DNA of 64,000 nt from Ectocarpus siliculosus (taxonomy: Eukaryota > Sar > Phaeophyceae > Ectocarpales > Ectocarpaceae). The stretch spans positions 3,018,854 to 3,082,853 of the forward strand of contig FN649746.1 in the NCBI GenBank assembly GCA_000310025.1, given 5' to 3'. Within the stretch, counting starts at the first letter, position 1. Each line of letters starts with the position of its first letter. The position numbers and the translations under genes are program-made. This document shows, one piece after another, positions 1 to 11,000 of this stretch. The notes beneath the pieces were generated by a model. That model worked only from the letters and a program-made list of their open reading frames with translations, was not told the origin of the DNA and did not search any database.

Positions 1-72
1 GACTGCGTTTCCGTCCCGGCTTACCAGGCATGCGAGGTCACCTCGTTCTCTCTCGTTCTATCTCTTTCGCTC

Positions 73-3000
73 TCACCGGTAGTACTCCTCATGCCCATCC
101 TCGAAATGCCCCTTGGCACACATGCCCCCGTTGGTGTCATTGTCGACAGCCCTCGCAAACATGATCATCTCCAACCGAGTGTCTCCGCTGCACGTGCTAT
201 CTTCCGGGCTGAACACCTGTGGAATGTTGATGTTCGTGTCCGTGTGGTGTCTCATTGCTTGTTGTACCCACATGTTGCGTATGTATGCGATGTCTTGTTG
301 GTAATGCTTTCGTTGTTCATGTGTTTGTCGGTGTTGTTGGCAGTGGCGCCATTGGTGCTGCTTTCCGCATGCCGTTGAAGATAGCTACCATCTACACACC
401 GAGTGTTCTAGACCTAGCATTGCAGCACCAAAGACTTCAACCCATCCCCATCGACTGGCTGTGGTATTTACTCGAAAGCGTAGTCTGTTTTTGGTTGTAT
501 GTATATTTTCTAAACACCTAGGGCTACGCAACAATCAACCAACGATTAGGCCAGTACTCCGCATGTACGCCATTGCGATTTAGACACACTAAATTTTTCT
601 CCCCTCTATTTTTCAGTATATAGGCAGAAAACAAAAACCGACATCAAAAATATAAGGGAATCGCCTACGGAGTACAGGCCTACCAACGATGGGCGGCACA
701 CTCCTTGCCGTCAACCGTTTCACGTTTGATGGTGATGCAAAACTATCTGCTTTGTAGCGCCAGGGGGCCGGCACGCTCGAGACGAGCATTCAAAAAAACA
801 CAAAAACCGAGCGGTAAAAGCTCTACAGGCCAGAACCAACAAAAACGAACGCACACCATACATCAATTGCCGACTAAATACGCCCAAGAAAGACACAACA
901 CGGACGACACCGACATGCCCTCAATGACTACTGCTGTAGTTTCACGTTTTTCTTCGACACACCCTTTGACGTGCACTTCATTTTTTTAGTGCACCTTCAT
1001 AAACAAACGACATGGCCATTTGATCGGTTTTTCGACAAACAGCGGTTTGCGTTATGTACTCCTTCAATATTCTGACCCTTGTCACATCCCTCCTGACATA
1101 CCTGAGCCAATACCGTGGTTAGCAAAAACTACGACCAACACACAAAACCGAGATGTTTAAAATATATATTTACAGTATTGGTCTCGGCATGATGCCAGTC
1201 GAATAATGTCGTTGCCCTGTTTTTTTTTTTTGTCTTCACTTCAAATGAGCGCTCACAGCACTAGTAGTGCCGTTTACTCCAACCCGTGGTCACACAGAAG
1301 AGCCCCTCTCTACCCTCCCCTCCTGCGGTACTTTGCCTTCGATTTTTAATGCGAGAAGAGTTCAGCACTCTCTTCCCTCTGTGTACACACGAACTAGCGC
1401 TATCCACAAGGCCAGAAGCGGAAGCGAGAGAACTCACTTTGCAAGAAAAGCTCGCTTACGCCGAGATTCGAACCCCTGACCTGACCTCTAGAAGGTTTCG
1501 AGGATACCAACTAGACCACCGGGGCGACATGTACAATGCCGGTGAAAATCGACTGGCACAAATGTAATATTCAAGTTGTTTCATGCTCTGAATAATGCCG
1601 GTTGCCCACAATAATGCCGATGAAATGGACTGGATCGCACCGGGATAATCTCGGTGCAACTACCGTATTGTTTCCCCTCCAGTGTACGTAGCACACCTGA
1701 GCTAACACCATGTTGGTTTCCGTATCGCACTCCGTCAGGGCATACCGCGGCCCTCTCACAAGCGGCGACAGGGAGCACTCCCCGTTACCGATACCGAACG
1801 CGTTGCCCGAGACGATGTGATCTCCCCCCGTGCGCTCCTCACAGAACGGGTCGCTGTACGGCGAGCCAATCAGGTTGAAGGTGCCGGGGGTGATCGTGTC
1901 GATCGGGTCTGTTCGTCAAAGGTGTTGAACCGCGCACATACGTGAGGGGGGGGGCAGAGAGGTATTCAGAGCAAGGTGTAGAGGGGGGGCAAGAAACAAG
2001 CCGCGCACAAAAAAATCTCGTGTAGCGTTGCTGATGCGTTCATGTGTACGACAACTGCTCTGGTTTTCATATTCAGCATCTCCTTCCCGTTCTCATCACC
2101 TTGGAGCACAACTTGTGAGGGATACGTGTAGGCCGGTGCAGAAATTTTTAACAAGGGAGGGCACACCGGAATGATTCGTAGCATGGGCCGGCGAAAACCC
2201 GGCATATCGCTCTGTCCCGGCGATGTAGGGATGCGAGGTCAACGGTCTAACGACTACGGCATGCGTTTACATCATTTTCATGAGTACACCCCTCTCGGTA
2301 TGGGAACAATTCTCCGTCTTCTCGAGGACGCGTGGTCAGCGGTCTAACCGCTAAAAAAACATGCAATACATCATGAGTATCTGATAGGATATGTGTGCTC
2401 TGGGAAAACATTATTAAGCCACCCTTTGGTAAAGTAGGAAGGAACGGTTGGCCGCCGGTTGTGTGGGAACAATGCTCCGTCCTCTGGAGGACGTGTGGTC
2501 AGTGGTCTAACCGCCAAGGCATGCAACCCCCCGCTCCCCCCCCTCCCTCTCACCCTCGGAGATGCAATCCGAAGCCATAGACCCCGGTCCCCCTGGCGGG
2601 CACGTCTCTCCATCCACCCTGAGGTCAACGCACTCGAGGCTGTCCTTGGAGCTGTAAAGGTGGATCTGGCACGCCGTGTCGAGGTACGTCTCGACGGTGC
2701 TCGTCCCATCGGTTGGGTCGCACGTGGTGATGGCCCCCGTGCTTCCCCTAGCGTAGCACTCCCCAAAGCCCACTGAAAAAAAAAATATATATATATACAT
2801 ATAGTTTACCGTTTTCACGGGGGGAGAACGGCCGTTGAGGGATAGGGGAGGTGGGGGATCGGTGAGAGTGGAGTGTTGATCACAATATGTGGTGTTATCG
2901 CAAACAAACTTCCATCGGAATTGCTTACAAGTTAGCTTGCGCTTTCCAGACGCCTTGGCCTGAATCTCCCGGAAACAAGGCATTGTTTCCACATACGTTC

Positions 3001-4424
3001 CGCACCCAGCTGTTATCCTTAGTCCAGCATTGACACGGCCGACTCTGTCGATTTACGGCGGAGAATTGGTCCTGCATAAGCATAGGGGCACATTAACTGA
3101 GGCTGGTCGCCTTGTACAAGGCCGGTGAAATCGCGTGGCAAGATGGAATTAGGAAAATAAATACCCAATGCCCAAGTTGTCTTACACTCGAATGCTGCTG
3201 GGTGCCTGATGTGTAAGGCCAGCCAACAATCATTGGCACTACACATGCAGCTTTGTACCACTGCTGTACGGGCAAAGATATGGATTTGTGCCGACGTTGT
3301 GCAACGAGGTCCAGACGCAAATAAGAATCCATGCAAACAACGACCCAGCCTCAGAATGCCTTCGACCGCCACAGGAGAAGCAGATGAAGGCTATTTTGCC
3401 ATGGCCATGCTATGCTGTTTTGGGCCGAGGATCGCGAGACAAAATATTCGTCTCTCTCCGGTAGAGTTTAGGACACCTAGCAATGAGTTTATAGTACAGT
3501 AACACATGACCTATCTGTGCTCCTACTGATCTTCGAGCAAAATACAGCAGTGGTGCTTCCCAGTGGTAAAAACAGGCACCTCTATGCATACAGCACAAAT
3601 TTAATAAATTGGCCTGTGGAGGAACTGGGCGGAAGGGCGGAGCATCTTCGAGAATGAGCGCAAGCTGTGTCGGACAGCCGCAGCTGACTGCTTTGCGCCG
3701 GACGCAATGCTCCAACTAACGAGTGCGCAAAGGAGGCAGAGAAACATGTCACATATGATTCGAGATGGGGTCGTATGGAATGCGGTCATCGGTGAACGTG
3801 GGCCTCCATCAATCAGCGCGGGCATGTGTCAAACACCTGCCCTGTTTCGCTCTGCCCGGGTGCAGCTGCTTGCTGCTGTTCTCTGCAGGCGGCTCTGTCG
3901 TCAGAGGACCCATTCAAAAACACGATCGTCGTAGTGTAGCTCGTGCAGGAATGAACTGATGATGGCACAGCACCCTTGGGCAGCACTTCAGGTGCCGACT
4001 TGAACCAGGGGCACCTAACCCGTAGCGTGTTTCGCACCCGACTACATTTACAGCAGTACTGCTGTGAAAAAAGCGCTTTTTCTTGGCTCCCAAGCTTTGC
4101 GCTTTCCTGTCGAGAAAAAAGCATCAACGGCCAAAAAAATGTGCGGCAAAAGGTTGCTGGCAGGCAACGTTGATGGAGTTTCCCGTTACCTTGACTGTCG
4201 GAGCCGTCCGACTCTATCGACATGACCTCGTAGGCAAACTCTCGGAAGGTCTCCAATCTGCACCCCGTGTCCTGGTAGTACAGTGTTCTTCTCGCCCCCG
4301 TCTGCGCCGTTGCCCCCGCCGTCGCCGTTGGGATTTTGCAGAGGAGCTGCAGGCACCAGCACGCGGCTACTGTTGTGGAGATAATCACGGAAGCTCTTCG
4401 CTTGGCCATCGCCAGGTTCTGCAT
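73..4424 (-). CDS. Secreted Cys-rich protein of unknown function, 5 exons
   Basis: Exons by phase-matched GT-AG borders: 4424-4190, 3009-2929, 2772-2554, 1908-1697, 216-73. The CDS is 891 nt (296 aa) and ends in TGA. The start is the first ATG (MQNLAMAKRR); a second in-frame Met lies five codons on. A hydrophobic stretch (SVIISTTVAACWCLQLLC) after basic residues looks like a signal peptide or signal anchor. The mature part carries regularly spaced cysteines. A motif of the form GEC...CD...(Y)...C occurs at least twice, in exon 3 (GFGECYARGS, TTCDPTDG) and in exons 4-5 (GNGECSLSPL, LTECDTET, STCSGD), which suggests a repeated disulfide module. No enzyme motif was recognised. It is head to head with the agmatinase gene. 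Exon structure is solid because every junction keeps frame; an extra symmetrical exon between 1697 and 216 cannot be excluded. Function unknown; an extracellular or cell-wall role is only a guess. Confidence 0.7.
1240..1422. repeat. Interspersed repeat family E, copy 1
   Basis: The segment begins near AATGAGCGCTCACAGC and contains CCAACCCGTGGTCACACAGA. Related copies lie near 20585, 24629, 27795 and 62513, usually starting TTNAAATCAGCGCTNACAGC. It lies in the last intron of the Cys-rich gene. It abuts a tRNA-like segment on the minus strand, so the two together may be one SINE. No coding capacity is seen. Confidence 0.6.
1440..1537 (-). repeat. tRNA-derived (SINE-like) sequence with A and B boxes
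   Basis: On the minus strand TGGTCTAGTTGG matches an internal pol III A box, and GGTTCGAATCT, about 30 bases later, matches a B box. The acceptor ends (GCCCCGG and GCGTAAGC) pair poorly and no clean 5-bp anticodon stem forms, so I read it as a tRNA-derived repeat or decayed tRNA rather than a working tRNA gene. It sits in an intron next to repeat family E. Confidence 0.45.
1538..1672. repeat. Degenerate family B (GCCGGTGAA...) repeat
   Basis: Contains AATGCCGGTGAAAATCG and several AATAATGCCG units like the better copies at 35499, 51091 and 63848. Heavily diverged. A short related fragment (AAGGCCGGTGAAATCG) lies near 3118 in the same gene. Confidence 0.4.
2222..2527 (-). repeat. Family D repeat fragments (GACCATTGACC...GCATG), three partial copies
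   Basis: Three partial copies lie near 2222-2266, 2318-2365 and 2468-2527. On the minus strand the first reads GCATGCCGTAGTCGTTAGAC followed by a CGTTGACCTCGCATCCCTAC-like block. Better plus-strand copies are at 6676 and 30764. The TAGTCGTTAGACC block resembles a tRNA A-box region, so a tRNA-related origin is possible. All lie in an intron of the Cys-rich gene. Confidence 0.45.
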
Positions 4425-5041
4425 GGTATGGCGTTGCGGGGTTGTCCGAGCTAAGTACGTCTGTATCTCGTCTCCAGAGCTAACCAGGACAGCTGCCTCG
4501 GTGCAGATTTTTGACCCAACCAAGCGAAAACACGAGAAGGTGCAAGAAGCTGCCCAGGGGCGGCGGGATTCCCTATGTACCCCCCCCCCCCCCTCCTTTC
4601 CAATTTGTTTGTTTGCGGGGGGTAACAACTTGGGAGCAGAAAGGCAGAAGGCAGCGCTGTCGCAATCGCATTGCACCGGTTCAGTATGGTGCGCCTCCGG
4701 GTCGCGAGTCATAGACGGGTGATGAGGCCCATGTCAAGGTGGGGGGCTGGTGTTACCCATGTCCAACAGCAGTACCCACATGTGTTTTTAGGAAGCAAAA
4801 GCGGCCTAATCGACGCTGGTTCGGCAAGTTCAGTCCCAAGCTCGAATCTCCAATCTCCAATCTAAACTGTTCAAGATTTAAGTTCGCAAGATCCCGTGTG
4901 ATAAACCGGAGGTGGCCCCCCTCACACAGTAGCCACACCTCTTCCCTCTCCCCGTCCTCTCCGCCTTCCGCCTTCCCTTCTCCGTCTCCTCTCTCCTCCC
5001 AGCGCTAACGAGGAGGAATTCGTGTCGTCTACGGTTCGGTC
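4425..5041. promoter_or_regulatory. Divergent intergenic region between Cys-rich gene and agmatinase
   Basis: This 617-bp interval separates the two start codons, so both promoters must lie here. A C-run is at 4580-4594. A strongly pyrimidine-rich stretch (about 4925-5000) precedes the agmatinase start and probably belongs to its 5' UTR or initiator region. No clear TATA box was seen. The promoter role is inferred from position only. Confidence 0.4.
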
Positions 5042-8000
5042 ATGTCCTCCTCTTCTACTCAGCTGGTGATGAATACTTCGGCGGATGCCGCGCCAGCTGG
5101 CGCGTGCTGCAACGGCATGGGGAATGGCAAGGCGGCCAAGGGTGCGAGTGAGTCCGAGGGAGTCAAGGGAACAGCCTCAGCAGGAGCTCCGGCATTTGAC
5201 GGTGCGGTTGGCGGCGAAACAACACGTGAGTGTGGGTGTGGCTGGCGACGGGGTTGGCGTGGACTCTGTAGTTGATGTGGTTGTCATGTCTGCTTCAAGG
5301 GGCCGGATCCTGAGGACATGGCGTCGCCGGTACCGCCCAGTGCAAGGCGAGAATTAAACCGAAATGTCGACCACATGTTTTGGATCGTCTTCCGGGCTAG
5401 GATCCTTTAGTTTGCGCCTCCGGGGTTCGAAGCACGGCTGCAGGACAGGGCGTCCCGACCAACTTCAAGTGGCATCTAGAACATGATTGGTGTCAGCTGC
5501 TGTGTCGCGGGTTGCAGGCTTGTGTTACATCCAACACGCCATTTTCTCGTACAGAAGGGAGGAGGCTCAACTGCTGTATAGTTGTTCCAGATCGGACCCC
5601 TCTAGGTGCCGCAGAAGAAGAAAAACAGTTCTCATCGCACCTATGCATACCTCTACCCCCATGTATCATAGCTCCACCTTTATTTTCCCTCTGAGGAAGA
5701 ACCTCCTTGACGTGCTCTACTCTCCGACCTTCGATCCGAGCACACCGGCAAGTCATCGATAGTTTTGTTTGACCACATTTCACAGAACGGCTGCAGCATC
5801 GCGATGGAGAACCACCCACGTGCGCGTGCAGTTACAGTAGGTTACCTCTCTCCGTGCCGTCGCGCGGGAACAGGAAAGCCACGTTTGGTCGGAAGGCCGA
5901 GGAGCCCCAGCGGATGTCCGCCGAACCAGAGCCCTGAAGCTATGGTTGGCTAAATATTTAAGTTTGGCCTTGCCGACGGCTCCGAAAAGTCCCGGGACCA
6001 TTTCGGGACGTGAATGTTTTATCTACTGCATGCAGCGTGTGTTCGCGTTTTGGCGTTCCTCTGTTAACGTGTGTATATTCTGATTGGAGTGCATGACACG
6101 CTTCACAGACAGTTACGGTTTCCCTCGCCGTATATCCGCCTGCCCAACCGCCGTGCGACACACGACGAGCAGGAGTGGTGTCAGAGGCCGGCAAGGTTGG
6201 ACAGCCGGACCCCCACGTGTACCCCCGCTACTGCGGGTTCTCGACGTACGCTCGCCTCCCGAGCATCCACGAGGCAAGCTTTCCTGTTTCTGTTTAGATG
6301 TATATACTGCTTTTAGAGTAGACAACGACTTTTGCCAACTCCAGCAACCTCGATGGTTGGCCTTTTTCGGAATCTGGTGACCTTGAAAGTTCATTCCTGA
6401 TGCCGGGTAACTGTTGTAGGCGAGTTTAACACCGCGTCATGGCACCGCGTCATGGTGTTTGTACGTGCCACAAGAAGAAACACTTGCAGCTTACGGAACG
6501 CGTCCGCGTACTGCTGAACAGAGACCGGAACGGTTTTTACTCTGAAGACAGCAACACAATACCAAGCGATCGCCGCCACATTACATGCCTATGACACCGC
6601 ATCGCCATTCCATCGTCTTCTCGCACATGAACAGTACAGGATATCGCTGTATTTGGGGGGGTACTCTTGTCAACGCATGCCGTAGTCGTTAGACCATTGA
6701 CCTCGCATCCCTACAAAGCCGGGACGGAATACTATTGGGGGGGGGGGGGTAATTTACATTTTGTGCTTATATTTGTTAAGTTGTTGGTTTTGGGCAGGAC
6801 GCACGTATGCATCAGTTTTCTATTGTCTCTCTCTCTCTCTCTTCGGCGCATGCTCTCTAAGCGTTCTGGATGTACTTGCCGCCGAACCTTCAATGACAAA
6901 AACGCCTCCTTAGGTTTCTAACTTCGACGTGGCGGTGGTCGGCATCCCGTTCGACGCTGGCTGCACCTACCGCCCCGGCGCGCGCTTCGGCCCCGAGGCC
7001 ATCCGATGTGCTTCTCGTCTTATTCGACGGTGAGATTTTAGTGGTCGTTTACCCTGCACCTCAGCAGCCATCGAATTAGGTTACACTATGGGTACTTCTT
7101 ATTGTTTCCTGAACATAACACAGCGAGCCCATTTTTATCCACAGATGGGAATCCTGGATACTGTTTTCTGTTTAGGTGGGGCACGGTTTCTTGGCTTGTT
7201 TACGTGTTGCTAGACTTACTTTTCCATGCAGCAGGAGAAGTTGACCGTGCCCATGCGGGTCGCTCCTCCGAGTTTCGGGTGCTCTTTTGTGGAAACGTCA
7301 CGCTGCACGTCCGCTGCATAGGAAATCAACACATCTCGTTGGGCTTTCAGGTGGGTTATTCTTTGTTGATGGCATGTGTTAGTGTGTTTTGTTTTTTTTT
7401 TGCAATCTCTTTGCATGCTGCTACACGGAAGTCACCTACGTTGCCGACGGGTTGTGTACGCATGCCCACACCCTAGACGGCGCTTTTACCCCCCTCTCTT
7501 GCCCATGAAAACACCCCATGCACAGGTACAACATGGGCACGGAGGTGTACCCTTTCCGTGACATGCAGGTGGTGGACTACGGAGACATCCCGTGCAACCC
7601 CTTCAACATCCCGAAAGTGCGCGGACATGATGTAACGCACACATAGCACAGCAGTAGTACTGCTGTGACGACACTTTCATTTCAACAGCCTGCATGTATG
7701 CGATGCATTTCTGGCCCTTTCCTCGTGTCTGCCCTTTTTTTTTTGCGGTATGGTGTGGTGTGCCATACTTTACCCTTTTCGTGGAGGCGTAACCGTCGCG
7801 CTTACATGTACATGATTCGACCACAGCATGATACGGCACTTGCGGCTTATCTCTCCGAATATTCGGGTGATACGCTGACCATTTTGGTTCATAATTACGT
7901 GCTTGCAGGAAGACCCAAAATCGTACCCTGCACGGGTAGAGCAGACGCAGTTTCCGGAAGGACCCCGCAAAACTTTGGCTAGCACATGGATAGATGTACT

Positions 8001-11000
8001 GGTACTTCGTGAGATGCTGCCCCGCCTGTGTTGTCAGGACCGCTGGTGGTTGGCTTTTGAACTGATCTCGTGGGACTTATGCGTGCGCCACCATGCACAG
8101 GCGATCGACGAAATCTCTACGGGGGTGGGAAACGTCCTTGGTCGATGCGACGGCGTGGTTATCATCGGCGGGGACCACACCATCTCCTACCCGTCCCTCA
8201 AGGTGACACGATCTCCGTAGATGGGGAGGGGGGGTCTCCGTAGCACCAGGGATGTGCCTGGGGGGGGGATGCTCTGGGATTTCGTACTTTATAGAAACAC
8301 CTCGTGGAAACTTCGACGTTGTGGGGAACTTTCCGGCCCCCCACATCCCCAAGAAGCACCCGCTCTCTCGGGGGAAGGAAGCTTTTCCTGTGTGGTGTGT
8401 GTGTCTTTGGTTTTAGCGTCGACCGCGCTAACCGGCTGACAGACGAAAAGACGTCAGCCTCAGTGCAGCTGAATGTTGTTAATGGCCATGATCTGGGAAA
8501 CCGCGAAGGAGCGTCATTGAGGAGGCTAAAAACTAAGTGCGTGTATGTGTTTTTTTTTTTACTTTTCTCGCCATCCGATGTATTCTTCGTCAGTCCTTGA
8601 ACCGTTCGGTACGACTATATGGATGCACCAGCTAGGGTCACATAGGACGAAGAGAAGGCCACGCAGGAGCGGTGCACTACTTGTTGATTGTTGTGCTGTG
8701 ATGTCTACGTATTGCCGTGCTTGAGACAGCACTCTTGTAAGGGTATCGATACTGCCCCTTGTCAAGGCCGTCGCTCGAGATCAGGAGCGGTTTGCTTTAA
8801 CGTTGTGCTGTGATGTCTACCTTTTGCCGTGCTTGAGACAGCACTCTTGTAAGGGTGTCGATACTACCCCTTGTCAAGGCCGTCGCTCGGTTCTTGTTTC
8901 TCGGTTTCATTGCGCACAGCGATTGGCGTTTGAGCTTCTTCGGCGTGCGCGCGTGCTTGGTAGGAAAGGGCTCAGCACCTTCAGTGACACCGAGCGTCTT
9001 GATGGAATGCGCCAACCATTTGTTGACACATCCATCTCAGCTTCCGAACACATTCTGCCTGCATCTACTTTTTATGCCACACGTCTTTGATTCCTTGAAA
9101 GGTGTAACCCTCTGTTGGGTATGTGACCACGTAAGGCGTCCGTGTCAGTTGGACCAGTCAATGGTACGGGTATTGGAAGGTACTGAGCGGAGATCGGAAC
9201 GATTTTCTAATGTCACAACAACAACAATACCACAACACCACAACCACAACAACAACAAAAACAACAACAACAACAACAACATGCAATGTAGGCTATCAGC
9301 GACAAGTTCGGGCCGGTGTCTCTGGTGCACTTCGACAGCCACTTCGATACGTGGGACGAGTACTTCGGGGAGAAGTGCACACACGGGACCCCCTTCAAGC
9401 GGGTGAGTCAGCGACAAAGGATGTTGCACCACCATGAACCTATCACCATGAATGTGGCAGCTCGTTTCATCATACGTGCCGTGCGATTCGCGTGTGTCGA
9501 TGTTGCACCCATCATGGACCTCTCATTGTTGTTTTGTCCCAGACACCTCTTTCATGAGTGCAGTGCAGTGCGCGTCGTTCTACTTTGAGTGGCTTGTTTA
9601 GCCGAAGATAGCTCCCCCACGATTCTCTGTGTGCGGTGTTAGCGCTGGCTGCATGTTGCCTGTGTGCCACCAGGTCTCCCGTCTCGCATGTCGCAACCAT
9701 ACCCAGAAGGTTCTCCTGCCTTGCCCGAAAGGCTCACCTGCCGTCTCCTTTTTATGATTCTTGCCTTTTGTTTGTTTCTTTGTCAGCTAAGTGTGCACAC
9801 TACGTGTTAGAGAGGTCGGAATCAAGAAAGCAAGAAATGCTTTTTTCGTGCACCCTTGTGTCAGCTACGTGTCTTGACACCCCGAAAATACCGCCCAACA
9901 TCCCAAAACAACCCACTCGCGTGTAGGCCATCGACGACGGGCTTATCGACACGTCCAGATCGATGCACGTTGGCATCCGGGGATCGGTCAACGACCACGA
10001 AGATATCGTCGCCGACGAGCAGTTGGTGAGGTTTTGAGTAAAAAAACATGTGATCCGCCGCAATGTTCAGGGCAACATGGAGGTTGTTCTACGGAAGATG
10101 TTCTACTCCGTGCCGAATGAAGCATTTCACGGGCACAGCTTTTAACACACCGCGTTTTCCATGATCTGACCCGATCTGATTGCCGCCAACACAGGGCATG
10201 AAGACAATCTTCTGCTCCGAGCTTGACGACAATGGTTTCGACTGGGTGGCCAACAAGATCAAGAACAGAGTCGGCACCGGCCCGGTGTACCTGAGCTTGG
10301 ACATTGACGTCGCCGATCCGGCGTTTGCTCCCGGAACCGGAACACCCGAGGTAAGTAATGGTCCTCGGTGTGCACAGGTTTAGCGCGGGTCGTTACGACG
10401 TTCAGCGTGTTGAAGAGACTTTTTTTTGTAAAGGTTTAACGTGCGTTGGTGGAAAGTCATCGTGTTGGAGCGCACTGCTACTTCTTTGTCGCCAGGACAG
10501 GTCACATGTATGTACTGTTGAGAAGCACGATGACCACTCCACCACTAAATAGTCAGCGCTGACTCGTGGTCAAGTGGTCATCGTGCTTCTCAACAAAGTT
10601 GATGCCCACGTCCAGTCTGGCTTTGCAGCCAATAACACACGTCCCCCAGGGTTACCATCCCTGTCATCAGCGCTGTGTTGCCCAGAGATCGCTATCGGTA
10701 CAAGAGGTTCATCGGCATATTTTGCGAAGCCTACTTCCTCAGACTTTTGTCTTCCCATGTATCGGGCGCAAAGAAATTTATGCTCAAAGGGAGATACAAT
10801 ACATTGTGGGCAACAGAACGACACCTTCACGAAAGCATGCTATAATAGCACGGGGGGAACCTAAATTGATTGTCGGGGAATGTTGTGGAGCTTGGAAGCG
10901 GAGGAATTTGCTGTTTTTCTGGCTTCCCGACAAATGTTCGTTCGTCGCGAAGCAATCGTCCATGAAACGGGGCGCACGCGTCCAACTTAAGTCGTTACAA

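Noticed and set aside
1440-1537. Functional tRNA gene
   Set aside because: A and B boxes are present but acceptor and anticodon stems do not pair well.
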